From Acanthaster planci (Eukaryota; Echinodermata; Asteroidea; Valvatida; Acanthasteridae): a DNA stretch of 64,000 nt. Below, in pieces: positions 34,601-49,600 of the stretch. The position numbers and the translations under genes are program-made. Location of the stretch: positions 284,101 to 348,100 of the forward strand of contig NW_019091593.1 of assembly GCF_001949145.1 (NCBI RefSeq), in the 5' to 3' direction. The notes beneath the pieces are model-generated. The model was not told the origin of the DNA. It worked only from the letters and a program-made list of their open reading frames with translations, and searched no databases. Every line of letters starts with the position of its first letter. Within the stretch, counting starts at the first letter, position 1.

Positions 34601-37600
34601 AGACTAACGTAACAAATTATGATCACTGCATGATTATGATTTTTACGAATTTTAAGTTTTGAATTTTGAGTCATTTATGTGGAAGAAAATGACAATTTAG
34701 AGCAATGTTGATAAAATTGATATGCCATCTAAAACACATTTGGGAAGAACATTCTCAATTGTTCCTTTCTTGGTGGAGTTTCCTTAGTTCAAGAAGCCTC
34801 ACGCAAATCCTTGAAAGAATGTTTTAGTCCAAGTGGCAGCAAAGGGGTGGTTCAAGAATCACATTTCTGAGAGGCACAACTTGTTGAGAGGGGGTAAAAA
34901 TAATTTAAAATTTATTTAAGTACCGGAACCCTTAATGATCGTTCCGAGGGGACATATTGTAGCTTTTTATACGCTTTTGGAGTGAACGAAATAGACACCC
35001 CCATCACGTTTTCAATGTTTATTTAATCAGGCTCCTTTTGGGGGATTGCTCCGATTGGCCCCCCCAGATTCAAACTTGAGCGACAGAATTTCTCTTTGTT
35101 CTGTGCAATTTCATTCCGTTTATCTCGTAGTTTAAACTTGTAGTATAGTGTCCATTTGCTGGTTCTAATAATCATGGATACTCATGAAGAAACTGTGGAG
35201 TTATTCTTTATAGATGTGGAATGGTTCATTGTTATGACTTGGATATCGGAGGCAGCTCTTGAGAAGTACCTAATGATCTATCACACCTTCCCCTTAGACT
35301 CATTAACTGCTCCACTACATTGAAGGCATTCCCACAGAACCCGACACAGAGCTATTTATAGAGGGAGTGGCGATATAAGTGTCTCAGTTGTTGGAACCAA
35401 AATGGTGGATTATGCACCACTGCACGTGGACGATTAGCAAACTATAGCTGTATGCTAGAGTGCACACACAATGAACAGCCAATTAGGTTCCAAAGTCTGA
35501 AAGTGGCTCTACTCTCTCTATCTACAGCTCTGACCCGGCATGTCATGGGCGATTGATCTCCAGGTGCGACCTCATTGTTTTGAATGTGATAAATTTACAA
35601 AATGAGGAAACCAATGTCACACAATTTACAGGAAGTCAAACTTCGATGACGAGACCCTGAAATATGTAACACACTCTCCTCGATTTTCTATAATTGTAGA
35701 CTTTTGGAGATGTCTTCGTCCATCACTTCTCCCCCGGCGGCCTCAGTCCCATTCGTAAGACCGTGGCATTCGTCATCGACGTCAGCGGGTCTATGTACGG
35801 TCTCAAGCTGAGACAAACCAAGGAGGGTCTGGCGACCATCATGGACCAGATGAGACCCAGCGATCGGTTCAATATCATCCCATTTTCAGATGAGGTCAGT
35901 CAAGCCAGTCCCTTTTTTTGGTCTCAGTACATGTATATCGTTATGTAACCGTCATGTAAAACATTGCCTCAAGTTAACTGTTTGGTACTTAACTTTTGGC
36001 TTGTTAAATAGGGGCAGATCATTTTATACATTAGGCTTTGCATAATGGGTACGCCGATCGACCTGTAAAGAAAACGTTGATGTGTGTATGAAATAAGCGA
36101 TGAGTCAGAATGGCAAATCCACATGAATAGGTTTCTCTGAAAGTTAGTTCATCAGTTTCAGGTTTATTAATTAATACATGTAGGCCCATTGCCATTTTTA
36201 AAATGCTGATTCCTGTCTACAAAAATATGACCCGATTACCTTGTAACCAAAATCTTTTCAATGTCCGCATGAAAAAAAGGCTACAAATCAACTTAAACGG
36301 GTCTGCATATCACTGAATATGTCTTTTATTTTTCTTCACAAAGGTTTATTTCTGGAGGGAGGACGAAATGGTTGAGGCATCGTCCACAAATATCAACAAA
36401 GCCAAGGCTTACATCAGCGGTCTCGAATCGAAAACTGGTGAGAAGATCTGCCCATCCATCTTTAATTATTCAGCACAATGAATTGCGCTGACCTTAAATA
36501 AAACCTCCGAAATTTCAAGCCTGTAGGCTTATGAGGGACCATATTTACAGACCATTGGTTTGTGATGGTCGAGCCCTGATTTCCTGAATGTTAAGGTTTT
36601 TCTTCTACAGTTGCATTTCACAAGCATGTTTTGTCCTGTTTACATGCATGCAAGTCAAAGGGAACACCAGGGCACTGTTCAAAATCGGGACGGCAAAATG
36701 GATTATAAATGGAGAACTGTGGGATGGTTGAATATATCATAAAAACAAAATCACAAGAGTGTAAACTGGACGGTTACAGGTATTGGGTACTCGACACAAC
36801 TATATTCCCAAATCGATTGTGACCTTACCGATGTTTCATATTGCTTAAGTTTGTTGGTTAGAAACTCTAAGCCATTGCATTCTACCACTCTGCACTCACG
36901 GTTACGCTACCAGTGTTAAACCCTTCCACCAAACTCGAAACTCGCAATAAATACCAAAGATCTAAACATGACAGGCCTACATGTTTTGAGAGTCAAGTCT
37001 ATCAAATCCCTGCTGGCCAATCACAAGTCATTCAGTTTTAAGCCAAGTGGTCAGAAGCCATTTAATTAAACTGCAAGTGTTTCTTCGTTTTTTGTTTTGT
37101 TTTTTTTTGTTTTTTTTTCGCGGGACTTGTGACATCCTGCGAAAAAATTGTGATGAACTCGACTGCAACACTGCTGAAACTCTAATTATTCGCGTCCTCT
37201 TGGGACAAAGGTACGAACCTGAACGACGCCATGATGGACGGACTGAACCAGCTCCGTGTGGCCGGCGCCATGGACCCTATCTCGGCCAACAACCCGGGTA
37301 TCTGCATCCTCTTTGTGCTGACAGACGGTGTACCGTCCAAGGGCGTGACCAACCCCCGCACCATCGAGCAGAACGTCCAGAGTAGCAACCAGGGCAAGTG
37401 CTCGGTGGTGACCCTGGGCTTCGGCGCCGATGTGGACGACAATTTCCTGGCCCGTCTGGCTCTTGGGAACTCCGGCGTAAACCGGAAAATTGTTGAAGAT
37501 TCCGACGCTTCTGAGCAGCTCATTGGTAAACCATTCAAAAAATGCCGTAGCTATCCATTACAGAGCAGAATTTGGAAAAAAACATATTTATATCGTGAGT

Positions 37601-40600
37601 AAACTCTCCAAATAAACTCCAAATACTGCTCGATCATAATGACCCAGAATTTTGATTTGGATTTGCTTGACACTCTTTGGGATGAAAAAGAGCCCATTTA
37701 ATTGTAAATGAGCTGGAAATGTCATTTTTGTCCTGGAGAAGAACTCCCCTTGACCTAGAAAATGACATAGTAAATCCGGATTCTTGATCAATCTAATCCG
37801 GCTGTTACTAAGTTTACTGGTGTAACACTTCAACCACAGCGATTGGCCTTCCTGGTGTATAACACGATTTTCCCCAGATTTGACAGTATAGTAAAGGGAA
37901 TGATGAAGAGAACATCCATCGTGCCCATTTGGATGATGACACAAGTGATCACCAGAACATCTTAGCCGATCCGGGTTTTCTTGTGGTTTGCCACAGGCGT
38001 GTACGATGAGGTTGCCACGCCTCTCTTGGCCAACGTCGCCATTGAGTACATGGGCAATGTCGTCAGCGAGGAGTCGCTGACCCAGACCTTCTTCCAAAAC
38101 TACTTCGAGGGCTCGGAGTTTGCCGTCAGCGGCCGCCTGGCCAACCTCCTGGCGGCAAACTTGCCCATCAGAATCACTGCTATCAGTGCCACCGGGGAGT
38201 TAACCATTGAGGAGTATGTGCCGATAGGTGACGTAAGTTTTTCATTGCTGCCTATTTATGTTTATACATGATTTGTTTGTGTATGTGGTTTCATGAGTAC
38301 AATTATTTTATTAACAGTAGTTACATTTATTGAGAGCATCATACGGGTAGGCCATCAGATTTAGTGACAAGTTATCTGCGACTCTATTCATCTTGAGTCG
38401 CAAGCCATTTAAATAACCTGTAACAAGGTAGTCAGTGTTCACCAAAGGTCATGTGATGTTGACATTCGATGTTCACCTGACACATAGTTTGACTGATATG
38501 ATATTGACTAGTTTACAACTCTATAAAGAGGTGTATACATCGTTCAGAATGCTGTGCCACCAGATGAGCTATAGAAAGTTAACATTCATTCATTTTCTCT
38601 CGTGCAAACATTTTTAAATACAACCCAACTATTATTGCATTATTTTATCTATGGCTTCTCCTTTACTCAAAGAATGAGAACCATAAATATGCTAGTTAAC
38701 ATGGTTAACCAAATAGTTGTTGTCGCAGGACATCAATCAAGTTTATTAAGAAGGCCTGGCCTAGTGATGCTGATACGGCCTTCAAAGTAACTGGAGTACA
38801 TATGCTGACGATGCTGTTTGCAACGTGCGGTCTGACAGCCAGTATACCTTTTATATATAAGATTATGTCATGCAAAAGCCTGCAACATTAAAACTTGTAA
38901 AAACTCCCTTCACAGGGTACAACATTAATGTGCTTGCTCTTGTAGCATGCGTAGATGTTTTGCCTGAAAAGATTAGAACTAGAAGGTCGTTGCTTTGTTT
39001 ATGAAACAAATGGCTCCTATTTTGGTTTGAAATGTGCTGGTAAATATTGATAGATCGATATCAGAATTACTTTTGTTAGACATTCCAACGCAACAACGCA
39101 ACATTCCAACAGCATCCCAGAAACCACATAGTAGTGTCAATGTTTCGCCATAGAGCATGCCGCACTAAAGTTGTAACATTAAGTAGACTGTGGACTGTAA
39201 TTTTGATGGATGCTTACGATTCCCGTTAACTTCTGTAAAGACAAAACCAGCGGTCCTGATTAACTCTGAGAACGTACCGGAGGGCTTTGCCGAGCGCACG
39301 GCCGCCTTCATTTCCCTGGCCCAGCTCTTCAACCAGTACACGGTGTCCAACGATGCCAACGAGCAGCGAGTGATCATAGCCAAGGCGCTGGAGTTGTCCC
39401 AACGGTACAACCTGCTGACTCCGCTCATGACCATGACATTCGTGGACTCGCCCCCAGCGGCAACGGGCGAGGACAGCGGCGGCAGCGGTGGCAACACCGT
39501 GGCCGTTCCACCGGGGCTGCAGTGGGGCATCCAAGGACCTGTGTACGGGCAGCGAGGCAAGAGCGACAGCACTTTTGGGATTGGTGGCAGCGCGTGTATT
39601 GATCCAAACACAGGCACAACTCCTGAGGTAAGTTTCTGGTCTTTGCGAAATCTCTTTGATAAAATAACTGAAACAAACCGGCGCAGCATTTACTCATTTC
39701 ATATTTACAAAATAGAGGCAACACCTTTTAAAGATTAACTGTGAAAGATCTGAGGTGCAGATTCCGCGGCCTCTATCTACATTCTTTTCCAACGTCCTCG
39801 CAATTGACATTTTCCCTAAGCCGAGCTTCAAGGAGTTTTTCCAGTAAAGTTTTACACTTCATCGATGCCTTCATAATAAAAAAAACCTGCAGGATACAGG
39901 ATAAGTTTTAAAAGTTCAGGCATGGGAATGTTAAGGTCTTGCCGTGGGATGGAATCGGCTCTGAGATGATAAAAAATTAAAACGGAAACCATTCTTTAAA
40001 AGGAAGTCTTGTTGAAGAAGTTCCTCCAACCCTCTGCTAGATCACTTTTTACTTGTCCACCCCTATGACCCTAAATAAGGGCGGAGCCTGTGACCTATAA
40101 CTGGAATGACTTGACTCTTCCTCTTTTCCCAACATTTGTTTTACAAAAGATTTTAATAAACATCGGGAGACTACACATCAACTCTTTCATCACCGACCGG
40201 TATGCCAGGACCACTCTGAACGGTGCGGTAACCAACCGTGCAACCGATCGGCAAGACGTGCCCTTCACGCTCCACATTCCACCCGGTGCTTTCATTTCGG
40301 AATTCTCCCTGTAAGTAAAGTAGGGTCGATATCAATGTCCATGGATTCTGCTGAGGAACTTTCTCTTTAGTAGTCATCTGAACCTCAGTACATGTACAAT
40401 GTACTTGTCAACTACATTGTAGGGCTGCCAACTCTCACACACTAACTGCGGGACACATTTCAGGTTCATTCCCACACTGTCACTCCCATGGGGATTCTCA
40501 CACTGAAAAAACTCCGAAAACAATGAAAAACAATTCTCTCGGCACTTCGATTTGCCGTACATGCCTGTAAGCTTCCCTGTGGTGATTGAACACTGGATCA

Positions 40601-43600
40601 ACCGTTAGAGGCGATCGGATATTTGCTTTGTGCGCGTATAGGAAATGTGCGACGGTGTCTCAAACTCAGATCCCAGGCGCCGGGACTAAAAGGTTACACT
40701 TAGACTTAACTTGCACTCAGTCTTGGCAGCCCTAAAATATTGTGGGATTTTTCACCGTAAACTCTGACTCAATCAGCACCGTAAGCGCCAGTCACAGTGA
40801 CCCACACACTTCAGTAACGATGAACAACAGACCAGACTTCCACACATCGTCAGAGTAATCAGTAAAATTAATCTTTGTATTCACTTATTCTTTTCATTTT
40901 TAGAGAGCTGAATGGGAAGACTTACACCGGCAAAGTGGACGACATTCGGAACACAGATTGGCAATTGGCGTTTGCGTCCAACACAGACGGGCGACAGGTT
41001 GCGCTGGTGACTAAGCGGTAAATATAAAACAAACACAGTATTACACAACTCCTGAATAGATTTCCATGATATGTTGGTTGTTGAATTATTATTCATTTGT
41101 CACTGAATTATTCAGTACCACCGTATACCTTGATATAACGGAGTTTTCCATTTTCACTTTCAATTATGCCAAGTATTGTTTGATTTGTTGACTGTGCATG
41201 TACAGCTTACTTGTCCAAGATGTTTTTTATGCACAAAACTTCCTGCTCAGAATCTTCAATGCAAAAATGTACCGGTAACTACTCTCTTATGAAGTAACTT
41301 TGAAACCTTTCTGTCCTACTTGCACATTTTTCGGATGGGATTTGATGTACTTGTTTTCAAAGTGATTTGTAGATTGGATTGTGCAAAAATACCTTGTCCC
41401 AGCTTTAGTTTCTAAATCGTATATGAACACATCAGTTTACTTTCTGTTCGATTTTAGGCTATATTGTTTGACTGTCTCTATTTGTATTATGCGCGCAATA
41501 ACATGACAACAGTAAATACCATTTTCGTGAAGTGACATTGATTCCACGGTGAATATATTATATTCCCAGAGACCCTACTAAGGACACCTTCACCATGCGT
41601 GTCTTGGGCGTGGCTCCCCAGACTACTGTGACCTTCATCCTGACTTATGACGAGCTGCTGGAGAGGAGGCGGGGCGTCTTCGAGCACCGGCTCAATCTCT
41701 GGCCGGGCCAGGCCGTGGAGGATCTCCAGTTGGACATCTACATCACCGAGCCCCAGGGAATCAGCGACATGGACCTCAAGTACGTCCCACGTGTGTCCGA
41801 AACCGACGAGGAAAATCTGCAGGTAAAACGGAGATTGTTCAGGTGAAAGGTGCTCTTCTTTAAACGTTGTAGAAAATTACGCACGAATGCAAATCATCAG
41901 TTTGGAAGATATTTTGTCATAAAAACAGGAACCATGCATTTCGCCTGACTTCGAAAAAAGGCCTCAGAACAAAGGACTTGAAAGGCAAAGTGATACCTTT
42001 CAATCTCTTAAGATTTAAGGGTGGTACTGAAATGGAAAAGAATTGAAAAGCAAAATATATCAAGGAGTCAAACGTTGGATGAAGGTACGACATACGCACT
42101 GCCGTGTTGCACTGTCCTAAATGTGCCGGTTCCAAAATGTTGATGATGTCTGTCTGCTTCGTAAAGAATTCTGTAAATAACGGAGTTTTTGTTTTAAGTG
42201 AAGAATATGCAACTTAAGTGTTCATATGCTGTTATCAGAGCTGTTAGTCCCAAATTTCCATCAATACGTTAGCACTGTTTATATTGACGCAGAGCTTGAT
42301 TCGGCGTAGCAGTGACTACAGGGCCCACGCACACTTCGCCCCGTCGGTTGAGGATCAGGTAACATACACGCCTGACGGAATGGCCGGTGATGTGGTCTTG
42401 GAATATGACGTCATCCACACCAGAGAAGGAAGTTATATAGAGGTAGGCCTACGTACATCACACCCAAAGCATGCGAATTGAGTATTTTTTTTATTGCAAT
42501 GCCCTAGGAAAATCAGGTATTCCAAATAATCGATATTGCTTCAATTTCTGTTGATCAAATTTATATACGTCTGAGCGCCTATTAATTTTGAATAAACCAG
42601 AAAGTGAAATCCTGCAAGAACTTCACAGCAATTGTCTAACAAATTCATTTTGAGGCAACACGGACACATAATCCTTTAAATAACTACAACATGCAAATTT
42701 AAAAACAAGTTGTAGATATTTATTCTTTAAATTAAATTTCCGTTTTTAGGATGAATCAAAAATCTGTGAAATTCATCTTTACGTGTAGGCCTATGCATGT
42801 AATTTGCTTTTATGAAATACTCGTGGAAAACTCAGAAGTTATTTAAGGCCAAAATGGAATGTTATGTTGCGTGATTGGTTGCATGTAGGTCCAAGACGGC
42901 TACTTCACCCATTTCTTCTCACCGACGACCCTCCAACATGCTGCAAAGCACGTCGTCTTCGTCATCGACGTGAGCGGTTCCATGGTCGGCACCAAGCTCC
43001 GCCAGGTCAAGGAGGCCCTCAAGATCATCCTGGACGATCTCGGCCCCAGGGATCGCTTCAACATCTTGGTCTTCTCTGATGCTGTGCAGTACTGGAGGCG
43101 CAACGTGCTGGTCCAGGCCACGCGGAGGAACATCAACGATGCCAAACTGTTTGTGGATGATCTGATAGACCAAGGAGGTAAATTAACACCAATTTTTCTT
43201 TATTCCGCTTTTGTTGTTTTCAAATGTATAAAAAAATCTATACCTCCATGAAAACTGCACTAAAAATGCTACCAAAAATGAGTAAACCAGGTGCCTTCAG
43301 GTTCTCTCCACTTGCATGCTTGTAAAGTATGTGAAAGGTGTAATGATGTTAGTTAGTATTACACTGTAATGGTAAAAATTGGCTTGAAAGTTACGGCACA
43401 ATATTTCTGTAGTTACAATTGTGTTGCGTTGCATTTTAGTTACTCTTACAAAATAAACCTTATCCAATATTCAAGTAATTTCCTCATTAGTTTGTACTCA
43501 GTGATTTCCAAAATGTAACGTAATCCTTATAGTATTAGATTTGAATTGGACTCAGCTAGAGAAAAGGATTTGAAAGAGTCATAGGTCTTGATGTCTCAAA

Positions 43601-46600
43601 ATGAATACATGTACTAGGTTGTTTCAATGTGTGTATATTATGTTAAGCATTTTCACCATTACCTTATAGAAACCAACCTTGGTGAGGCCATCATTCAAGC
43701 TGACAACCTCTTGGACCTGCAGTCAGGCTCCTTCGGCGAGGACCAAAATTATCTCTCCATGATGTATGTGTTGACTGATGGCCAGCCGACCATCGGTATC
43801 ACGGATCCAGACAAGCTCGTCCGTGCTGTCAACGCGGCCCTGAACAGGGAGCACGCCCTGTTCTGCCTGGGCTTTGGCCGCAACGTCTCCTTCGACCTCC
43901 TGGTCCAGCTGGGGCTCCAGAACCGCGGCAACACCCGGCGGATCCACGAGACAGCCGACGCCAGCGAGCAGCTGCAGCGGTTTTATTTCGAGGTGTCCCG
44001 GCCTGTCATCTTCGACGTGGAGATGATGTACGAGTCTGGGGTGTCCAACCCGGACGACCTGACAATGTGGCGGTTCCCGTACTACTTTGACGGATCGGAG
44101 GTGTCCGTGTCTGGGAAACTCTACGAGAATCCGAGCTCAACTACACTTGAAGGCAATGTGCATGGACAGACTGCGACGGGAGAGTTGTATCGCAATACTA
44201 GAAAGGACATAAGGGTAAGATTGGATGAAAAGGTTAATAGCGACTCAGATTGACTAACACCACATGGAACTATATTCAGACCCAATTTTGTCATTTTATC
44301 GTGTCCCTTCGGTGCCCTGAATTCGGTTTCTTTATAGCATTTTTTGTGTTTCTTCAAGATGTTTAAAGTCTGAAGTCAATCACTTATGGTCTCCATATTG
44401 TTTTGTGAGCAATACTGTGAAACTATCAATACCATTTCGCATCCAGAGTTTTCAAAACTCTGTGTTGTCCAAATAATTTGTCTCCTTTGCAGTTTAGCCT
44501 TCTTGGCCCGATTCCTGCTATTTTAATTCTCTTGTCATGCAGCTACCGAGCTTTTGCTCAACGCCCTTTTTTTGAAAACGTTCAATGCCTGGTTTTGATG
44601 GCATATTTTTTGCAGTCATTATGCTCCAATATTTATGAAAATGGCTCAGCAGAACTAAACTTTCTGGTTCTTATAACTGTAAGTAATACAGGGACTACTA
44701 TTTTTTTTGTTATAGATCACAGCCCCGGAACTCAGCCAGGACCATACCGTACCAAAGGTCGTGGAGCGCATCTGGGTGATGAAGACCATCCAGGACTTGA
44801 TCAACCAGTACGCCATCACGGAGAACCCCGCCGCACGCCGGGCGCTGGCTGACAGAATCGCGCTTCTCGCTACAAGGTTTGAAGAAAGGCCGACAATATT
44901 TTCAACAACACTGATTTCTGTAGACGCCGCAACAATGATAGCTCTTTTAATACATGTATTGGCAAATTTCAAAATAATCCAGGCTTTACCTTACTTTTTA
45001 TCTGAGTACTTTTAAAAGTTTAGGGCTAAATAAGCACAATATCTTAAAAAACGATAATGTTCAATTACCTTCACAAATTTTGTTTTAACACCACACAAGT
45101 GTGTATAGCCACACACGATTTTGTTGTCACGAGACTATACTAAAGACTAACATCGTTTGCCATAACTCTGTATATGAAAAACCACCTATTCCACAGAACA
45201 TAATCATAGGCTGTAAAAAGCTTTCATTTTTACCAAAAAAGCGTTGGACTGAATTTAGCAAGGATATTTAGAAGCTCTGAACCAGCTGTGTCTGTGTGCT
45301 CTTTGTAGGTACAATTTTGTGACTCCACTCACCCCGATGTTATTGACGGACCCTGACGATGACCGGCCCATCACGGATAACAGCCTCCCCCCACCGTCCA
45401 TCCTGCATACCGGCACCACAATGGATATCCTCCGCAGTCTGCTGGAAGATCTACCCGGTAGGCCGATTTTAAGAACACTAAATTTTCAAGTGGATTCATT
45501 GCACTTGCTTTGAACAACTTTCTCTTAAAACAGACATGGATGAAAACTGATTGTGCTGTGCTTTGTGTTTCGACTTAGGCCTACTATTATTGTTTTGCCC
45601 ACGGTAGTATTGCATGTCAAAGAAATGAGGCTTTTTAAAGAAGGTGTCGAGATGTTCTTCTTTTACTTGTTTTCACAGGAAAGCAAACAATTCCGGGTGT
45701 TGACCCACGACCAGATAAATTCAGCATTGCCACCGAAAGTTCTGTAAGTATAAAGATATGAATCAACAACGTATTTTGATTTTGTTGCATGACAACAATG
45801 TAGCTTTTGTAATTGAAGTAACTGAAAGCCCGTCTCCCACTCATGACATCACAGACGGACTGTCAACGTCTGACTCATCGTTTTTGCTACAGCATTTTCA
45901 TTGCTCAATAGCAACTTAGTGTGAAAACATATCACGTCTAGTATCGAATCCCTTCAAACTACTAGTGATCTCGATCATCATGACACAAGTTTTCATCGGT
46001 GGAATGGAAAAAAATGAACGGCATGATGCTACCGGTGATTGTAACATCGAATGGTCATATAAACTGAGGAAGTACGTGTGTTGTCCTGTCCCTTCTAGGA
46101 TGACATTGACACCAAGAGCTTGACTGTCAACTCCCAGATCGTGCTGCGATTTGCCACAACCACCGTCAGTTCCACCATGGAGAACACGGGTAGCAAGGCA
46201 GGATGGGCCGTGTTCAAACAGAAGATTCCACATCAGGCATTCATCACCAACTTCACATTGTATGCATGTATCAACTGAAATACAGACAGAAGAGCAAATA
46301 CTATACTGTGGTCTTCATTGACCAAGATGTAAAGACAGAGGTTTCCATGGTACATTATTTTCATCCATGTCATGGCTTCTTTTAATTGATGATAGACGTT
46401 CCCATCTCTATTGACACTTTGAAACAGGACTTCGAATGGTAGAAGTTATCAAGGAGTTGCTGATGAAAAGAGCCAGAATGTGACACTTCAGCAACGAGGT
46501 GATCTGGAATTTGCCCGCGGAGGTGGTTTTATTACCGAGCTGTAAGTGCAGTAAACATGATTATGAGAAAATGTTTTAACTTCCAACTTCATACACAAAC

Positions 46601-49600
46601 AGATAACTCCACAACTAAATATTTTTACTGGGGAGACTACCAGAATTGTGATCAGTTCCTTTCTGAGTCCGACAGAAGACCGAAATAGAACATATGTCTA
46701 AAGGATTTGGAATTGCTTGCACAGCATTTGAACACAGATGTGAAAAATGCCCTAAATACTCAAGTATATGCATGTTCTAAATCCAAGACTGAATCTCCAA
46801 CTACAAAGCATATAGTCCTTTTATTTGACATTTGAACTTTATTCAGATTACATAACAGAATTACAACAAAGTACGAGGCGTTGACATTTGACCCAATTTT
46901 TTTAATTTAACAATATAGTATAGTCGCCCCGGATTTCCCCAGGAGTTAGAGATACAATGTACATGCTTATAATATCCGAACCTTGTCCATTGCATATGCA
47001 TGTAGACCTGGGTACCCTTTGTGGTCATAAGAGTTTCCCAGGCAACAATACATCGAAAGAAAACACCACTAAATCCTGCAATGCTCGATTGGAGGGAAAA
47101 AAAGAAAAAACGATCCATTCATTTCAGGACATTGTAAAGTCAGTGAAGCAAGAGACTTGACCCGGGCACTGTCCCCGCTTTTGTATATCCCAAACAGTAG
47201 CAACACGCTTTAACTTTGGTGTTTTCTTGTGTTTCAGAGACCCAGAGAGTAAAGTCTTCGTCACATCAGTTAACCTTCAGCCTAGCATTACGGCGGAGTT
47301 TTCACTCACTTATCAAATTCTGTTACCACGACGAAGGGGCATGTACAAGCAGCAACTTGGCTTGTATCCTGGACAGGTATTTCTCGTCAGATTTCACAGA
47401 AAGTGGAAAGAAGTCTTCAGAAATGGAACTCTCTTCACAAGTTCTCTGTGATCGTTTTGTTCTCATATTGGTAGCTTTTTTACGGGTTTTATGGCTACTT
47501 CAGGAGTTTTCCAATCGTGAGATCCAGATATCCTCACTGCAGCATTTTATAGGCTTTACGAAGAGAAGTTTGGTTTCCGAAGTGAGGTTAAAGTCCCTCT
47601 ACAAACGTTCTTGGGGAATAACACGGATATTAAATGCCAAAACTATCCCTCAACAGGCTTTTAGCATGCGTTTGGAAACAGGGAAGCTGGAATCTTTGGT
47701 ACTGTGTTTACAATTGTACTTACAGTGTATTTACAGTTGGCAGGGTTCAAAAACAGATTGATTTGAGAATAAGAATACTTGGAAAGCCCCCAGTGACATT
47801 GCGTATTAAGCACTTTATTAGTGTTGAACAGAATCTGGTCCTTGATTTTTCTTCTGGGTAGTTGGTGACATGATACTTCTGCCATCTCTAGGAGGGGGAC
47901 TCTTGTGATCTTTTGTGTCTGATTCCCCTGTGCAGGTTGTTGACAACTTACAAGTGGACGTCAGCATCACCGAGCCCCAGGGCGTGCACGCCGCCAACGC
48001 CTACCTGAAGGACCGATCATTGGCGGACGGCCGCGCTCAACATTTACTGCAGCCCATGACACGGGTCGGCGACAGCAAGCAGCGGGTTGCGTACCGGCCG
48101 TCACGGCAGGACCAGCAGAAACTGAGCGGAGATGGCATCATGGGAGATTTTGTGGTTGAGTATGATGTCAATCACTCCAACAACGCTGGGGACATTAAGG
48201 TTGGTAGATGATTAAGATAAAATCTTTCATTTCATTCACAAGGGAAGTCTTGATTTTACTGTCTTTTTACAACCACATTCATCTGTTGCAGAGCATATAA
48301 ACAAAATCAATAAGTCATAACTGAACAATAGAATATAAAAGATTATGAATGTAGAATTAAATATAGAACTTCCTGTAATGCAATTTATTAATTTATAATT
48401 TTATCTCACAAAATGAACTAAGTAATATTTGGACTTGAGAAAGACATACAGCTTGTTTTAACAGATCTAAAAGCAAGAAAAGTGTTTTGTTACTTTAATA
48501 TGTGAGATTGCCTTTGTATATCCCTCTTCTTGCAAAGATGTCATGTAGTTTTAAAATCATCATGGATTCCATTTCCAAATCATCTTTAGAATGAGTGAAC
48601 GACACAGTTACTATAAATAATAAGAAAAACATGTAGCGACTAAGTAGACTTCAAACTGACAGTCACACCTAGTCACGATTTTTTCCTTGCCCTAGGTCCT
48701 GAATGACTACTTTGTTCAGTTTTTCTCCCCGAGCGGCCTGTCCGTGCTCCGCAAGCACGTCATCTTCGTCATCGACACCAGCAGCTCCATGGAGGGCGTC
48801 AAGCTGGCGCAGGTCAAGGCGGCCCTCAAGACAATCCTGGACGAGATCTCCCCGGGAGACAAGTTCAACATCCTACCCTTCTCCAACCAGGTGGAGTTCC
48901 TGGACCGCTACCGGATGGTGGAGGCCTCCAAGGCCAACGTGGAGTATTCCAAGTCGTACGTCGATGACCTGCAAGAGGTGGATGGTAAGATCATCTCTTA
49001 CCCTCGTAGATTTCTTGAATATCCTACAGGAGGCTGTAGAAGGTTTTGCCTAGATTGAAGTTTAAAGCATTTTGCCATCTGTGTCAGTACAGTGGAGGAT
49101 ATGGGAAGATTGAGAAAGATTTCCAGGAAAAAGTCTGTTTAGAATTCAGGGCGAACCGATTTTCAGAAAAATCAAAATAACTTGTAACGACTGCTGGTAT
49201 TGCAAATTGTTATCTCTGGACTTTTGTTGGGAGCACAGTCACATTTCATGAATTTCTAAATTGCAGTCTTCGTTGCCAGCTTCATTGTTCGCACAGTTGT
49301 GCCAGGTGAGTTTAGAAGGAGTAATGAAATAGAGATAGTCAAGAGTTAATTGCTTATATTTTTATATACCGACATTAATTTAGACATTTTTAGAAAGTTG
49401 TAAATGTGAGTTCAAACTGATGTAAATTTTGTGCATGCGCTCTGTCTCTACACTAAACAATTGTTTGGAAACTACGGGCCCCAGATGTTATAACAGGCTG
49501 GCTAATTCTTGTTAAAACAGCGAATATTAATGCAGGTATATGAAGACAGACCAGATATGTACTTGTGATGGAGTTTTTTTTAATTAATCGGTATTTGCTT

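Noticed and set aside
37588-38097. 169-codon minus-strand open frame
   Set aside because: It spans an intron-exon boundary of gene B and has no recognisable domain. It is a shadow of exon 10 plus intron.
47216-47761. 181-codon plus-strand open frame
   Set aside because: It overlaps gene B exon 23 in a different frame and continues into the intron. The true exon is 47238-47376 in the VIT frame.
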